Assembly: GCA_016931455.1 (NCBI GenBank)
Contig: JAFGES010000071.1
Coordinates: 1 to 64,000, forward strand
DNA from: Desulfobacterales bacterium
GTDB lineage: Bacteria; Desulfobacterota; Desulfobacteria; Desulfobacterales; JAHDSC01
DNA: 64,000 nt
Direction: 5' to 3'
Positions 62,292-64,000 of this stretch are shown in pieces (position 1 is the stretch's first letter; each line of letters opens with the position of its first letter). The position numbers and the translations under genes are program-made. A model generated the notes under the pieces. That model searched no databases, was not told the DNA's origin, and saw only the letters and a program-made list of their open reading frames with translations.

Positions 62292-64000
62292 TTATCGAGC
62301 TTTTTCCGCCTGTGACGCGTCGGCGGCTTTTTGCTTGTTTTTGCCTTCAAAATAATGAATGAGAAACTCTCCCACCCTTTTATATACCCGCGCCCAGTTT
62401 AGGTCTTCACCAATATCATGCAAGGCGCCTTCGATCTGGTTGGTAAGTGCCAGCTCCTTGTTTACCAGCGCCGATATGCGGGCCTCATGACACTGTCGAA
62501 CCAAAGTGGCTTCCTTAGCCTTAAGATGGTGTATCTCCGTCATTTCAGCCATATTCCACCCGGAGGCTGCCTGCGGTTTTTTTTGCAGAACCGCGATTTC
62601 CTCTCTTATTTTTAGAAGTTGCTTTTCAAGCTTTGCCGCCCTTGAAAATTCCGCCCCCACCTCTTGAGAAGTCAGGAGGGAAGGCACGGATACTTCAGAG
62701 TCCTTATCATCACCTTCCAACGTCGGCGGCGGCAGCACTCCGGTGGAATTCTTATGGTGAACCTTGATCAGATCAATGGGGCTGAGTCTTATTTTCAGGG
62801 TAACAATCTCCTTGGTTCCGGCTTTTACCTTGATTGAATTGTCATGGACAACCAGTTCCTGCAAAATTTCCTCATTGAGATTGGCACGCCAGGCCTTGAG
62901 CACCATACATCCTATTTTGAGAGTACCCATGGCGGGGCGATCCATCTCGTTGATGATTCGGGCAATTAGACCATCGCCGTCTTCGGCGCACTTCAAGGCA
63001 GTCAGTTTCATGGCGCCTTTGGGTATTTCTTTCTGAAAACTGAGAAAGGATAATTGATTGGGTAACTTGCCGGCATGTTGTTTGGTTTGCACTACCCGAA
63101 ACTTGAGCACGTGGCAATCGGATTCAAAAGAAGGATTGGCTTTCTCAAGATCACCATCATGAGGATAGACAGCATAATCAAATTTTCTTGCACCGAGACA
63201 CTGGGCTTCGGGCGTGAAAATCTGAGGACCCACGTCCCCGACCCGGGTGAGCAGATCAGCACGGGTGAGCCAGCCTACCGAGCGAATCAGCGTCAAAGCG
63301 ATTGTGCTGTTTTGCGGCAGCACTTCATATTCACTCAGTCCACGGCTAAACACGGTTAGTCCGCAGTCGGGTTGAACCATACCTACAAATCGCTGAAAGG
63401 GATGGGTGTTGACCGGCACCGTGTAGCAGCCGGCCAGCATGAGATCATGTATGGCATCAGTCGGGGGTATGTTCCGACCGGTCTCGGTCAGAGGAAACTT
63501 TGCCACATCAAAAGGCATTCCCGCAAAGGCGGTGTCGGATTGGATGCCGGTGGGCAGTAGCACGCGCAGGCGGTGATCTTTTACCACATTATGGACCATG
63601 GTATGGATGGCCACGTATTTTGACCCGGCACGCAGTTCTACATGGTTGACGATTTTGACCTGCCGAGTTCGGGCGCTGCGTTTCTTACGGTTTTTGGTAA
63701 GCGCAACCGGCAGCGGAAGCTTGATCTCTATGCGGTAGCGGACCACCAAAGGACCCGCCGTCTCCAGTGTAATGACAGCCGGACGATTGCGGCTGCTGAC
63801 CACTCGGTCCGTTTCAGGGAAGGAGTAGTCGTAGGTGTCGCCACAGTCTCCGCCATCTTCAAAAAAACCCAGGTTGCTGTAAACTTTGTTGCGCTTTTTA
63901 TCCCGCATGGAAAGGGTACCGTCGAAGTTGATTTTGACCGCTATGTGCTCATTTTCCATGGTCTTTTCAGATTCATCCGATTTGACAACGGGTTGACTCT
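62292..64000 (-). CDS. GH38-type (alpha-mannosidase-like) glycosidase, C-terminal part; 5' end beyond the window
   Basis: The frame stays open to base 64000 (residues before the Met at 63959: QPVVKSDESEKT), so the Met is internal and the catalytic N-terminus is missing. The visible part is the GH38 beta-sandwich C-terminus: ENEHIAVKINFDGTLSMRDK, FFEDGGDCGDTYDYSFPE, VNHVELRAGSKYVAIHTMV, then RVLLPTG. The last ~110 residues form coiled coil (EKQLLKIREEIAVLQKKPQ, HHLKAKEATLVRQCHEA) not common in GH38. With the phosphatase, mannosylglycerate metabolism is plausible; some GH38 relatives hydrolyse that solute. Confidence 0.8.
   Translation of the reverse strand, partial: SQPVVKSDESEKTMENEHIAVKINFDGTLSMRDKKRNKVYSNLGFFEDGGDCGDTYDYSFPETDRVVSSRNRPAVITLETAGPLVVRYRIEIKLPLPVALTKNRKKRSARTRQVKIVNHVELRAGSKYVAIHTMVHNVVKDHRLRVLLPTGIQSDTAFAGMPFDVAKFPLTETGRNIPPTDAIHDLMLAGCYTVPVNTHPFQRFVGMVQPDCGLTVFSRGLSEYEVLPQNSTIALTLIRSVGWLTRADLLTRVGDVGPQIFTPEAQCLGARKFDYAVYPHDGDLEKANPSFESDCHVLKFRVVQTKQHAGKLPNQLSFLSFQKEIPKGAMKLTALKCAEDGDGLIARIINEMDRPAMGTLKIGCMVLKAWRANLNEEILQELVVHDNSIKVKAGTKEIVTLKIRLSPIDLIKVHHKNSTGVLPPPTLEGDDKDSEVSVPSLLTSQEVGAEFSRAAKLEKQLLKIREEIAVLQKKPQAASGWNMAEMTEIHHLKAKEATLVRQCHEARISALVNKELALTNQIEGALHDIGEDLNWARVYKRVGEFLIHYFEGKNKQKAADASQAEKAR

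Overview
The window looks like a chromosome segment of a marine or brackish anaerobic Desulfobacterota (deltaproteobacterial, Desulfobacterales-like) bacterium. This is inferred from gene content, not from a marker gene. The supporting signs are an MJ0042/DUF3426 protein next to ddl and a purD-purE fusion, a V/A-type ATPase operon, many PAS-containing kinases and chemoreceptors, a sigma-54/NtrC-type circuit, and heavy investment in K+/Na+/Ca2+ transport and compatible-solute genes.

Layout. 1-6.2 kb: housekeeping genes on the + strand (DUF3426 protein, tRNA-Met, DUF1992 and SHOCT proteins, ddl, a fused purD-purE, a YrdC/TsaC protein) ending at tRNA-Leu(CAA). 6.2-8.0 kb: scar of an integrated element, with an integrase tail and a two-gene module of unknown function (one gene of the TIGR04255 family). 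8.2-19.7 kb: a large - strand ion-homeostasis locus. A KinB/AlgB-like two-component pair stands ahead of a P-type ATPase with altered ion-site residues, two TrkA-type proteins, TrkH, an unknown Cys-rich protein, KtrB and KtrA. A terminator, a perfect inverted repeat (probable activator site) and a near-consensus sigma-54 promoter lie between the regulator gene and the rest, which suggests the NtrC-type regulator directly drives the transport operon. An HsdR remnant lies just upstream of the regulator. 20.4-24.1 kb: a NarL-type sensor kinase and a TorT-like periplasmic sensor, separated by a 154-bp MITE-like palindrome that also supplies the C-terminus and stop codon of the TorT-like protein.

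24.4-34.2 kb: a V/A-type ATPase operon (coiled-coil subunit, C, I, K, F, E, A, B, D) behind a strong sigma-70 promoter and followed by a universal stress protein and an alpha/beta hydrolase. 34.2-43.1 kb: an HD-GYP signalling protein, a periplasmic binding protein and chemoreceptor, a DUF418 membrane protein, a MocR-type regulator with a thioesterase fragment, and L-lactate dehydrogenase. 43.2-57.1 kb: an exported carbonic anhydrase, a diiron ferritin-like protein, PEP synthase, an HTH-receiver protein, a second chemoreceptor, acetyl-CoA synthetase, two SLC13-type transporters and a stand-alone receiver. Lactate dehydrogenase, acetyl-CoA synthetase, PEP synthase and the SLC13 carriers together would fit uptake and entry of small organic acids into central metabolism. 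57.1-64 kb, - strand: a Na+/Ca2+ exchanger, a lipoprotein pair of unknown function, a hybrid kinase, a mannosyl-3-phosphoglycerate-phosphatase-like HAD enzyme, and a GH38-type glycosidase cut by the window edge.

No rRNA, CRISPR array or complete insertion sequence was seen. All calls rest on reading the sequence; no database search was run.
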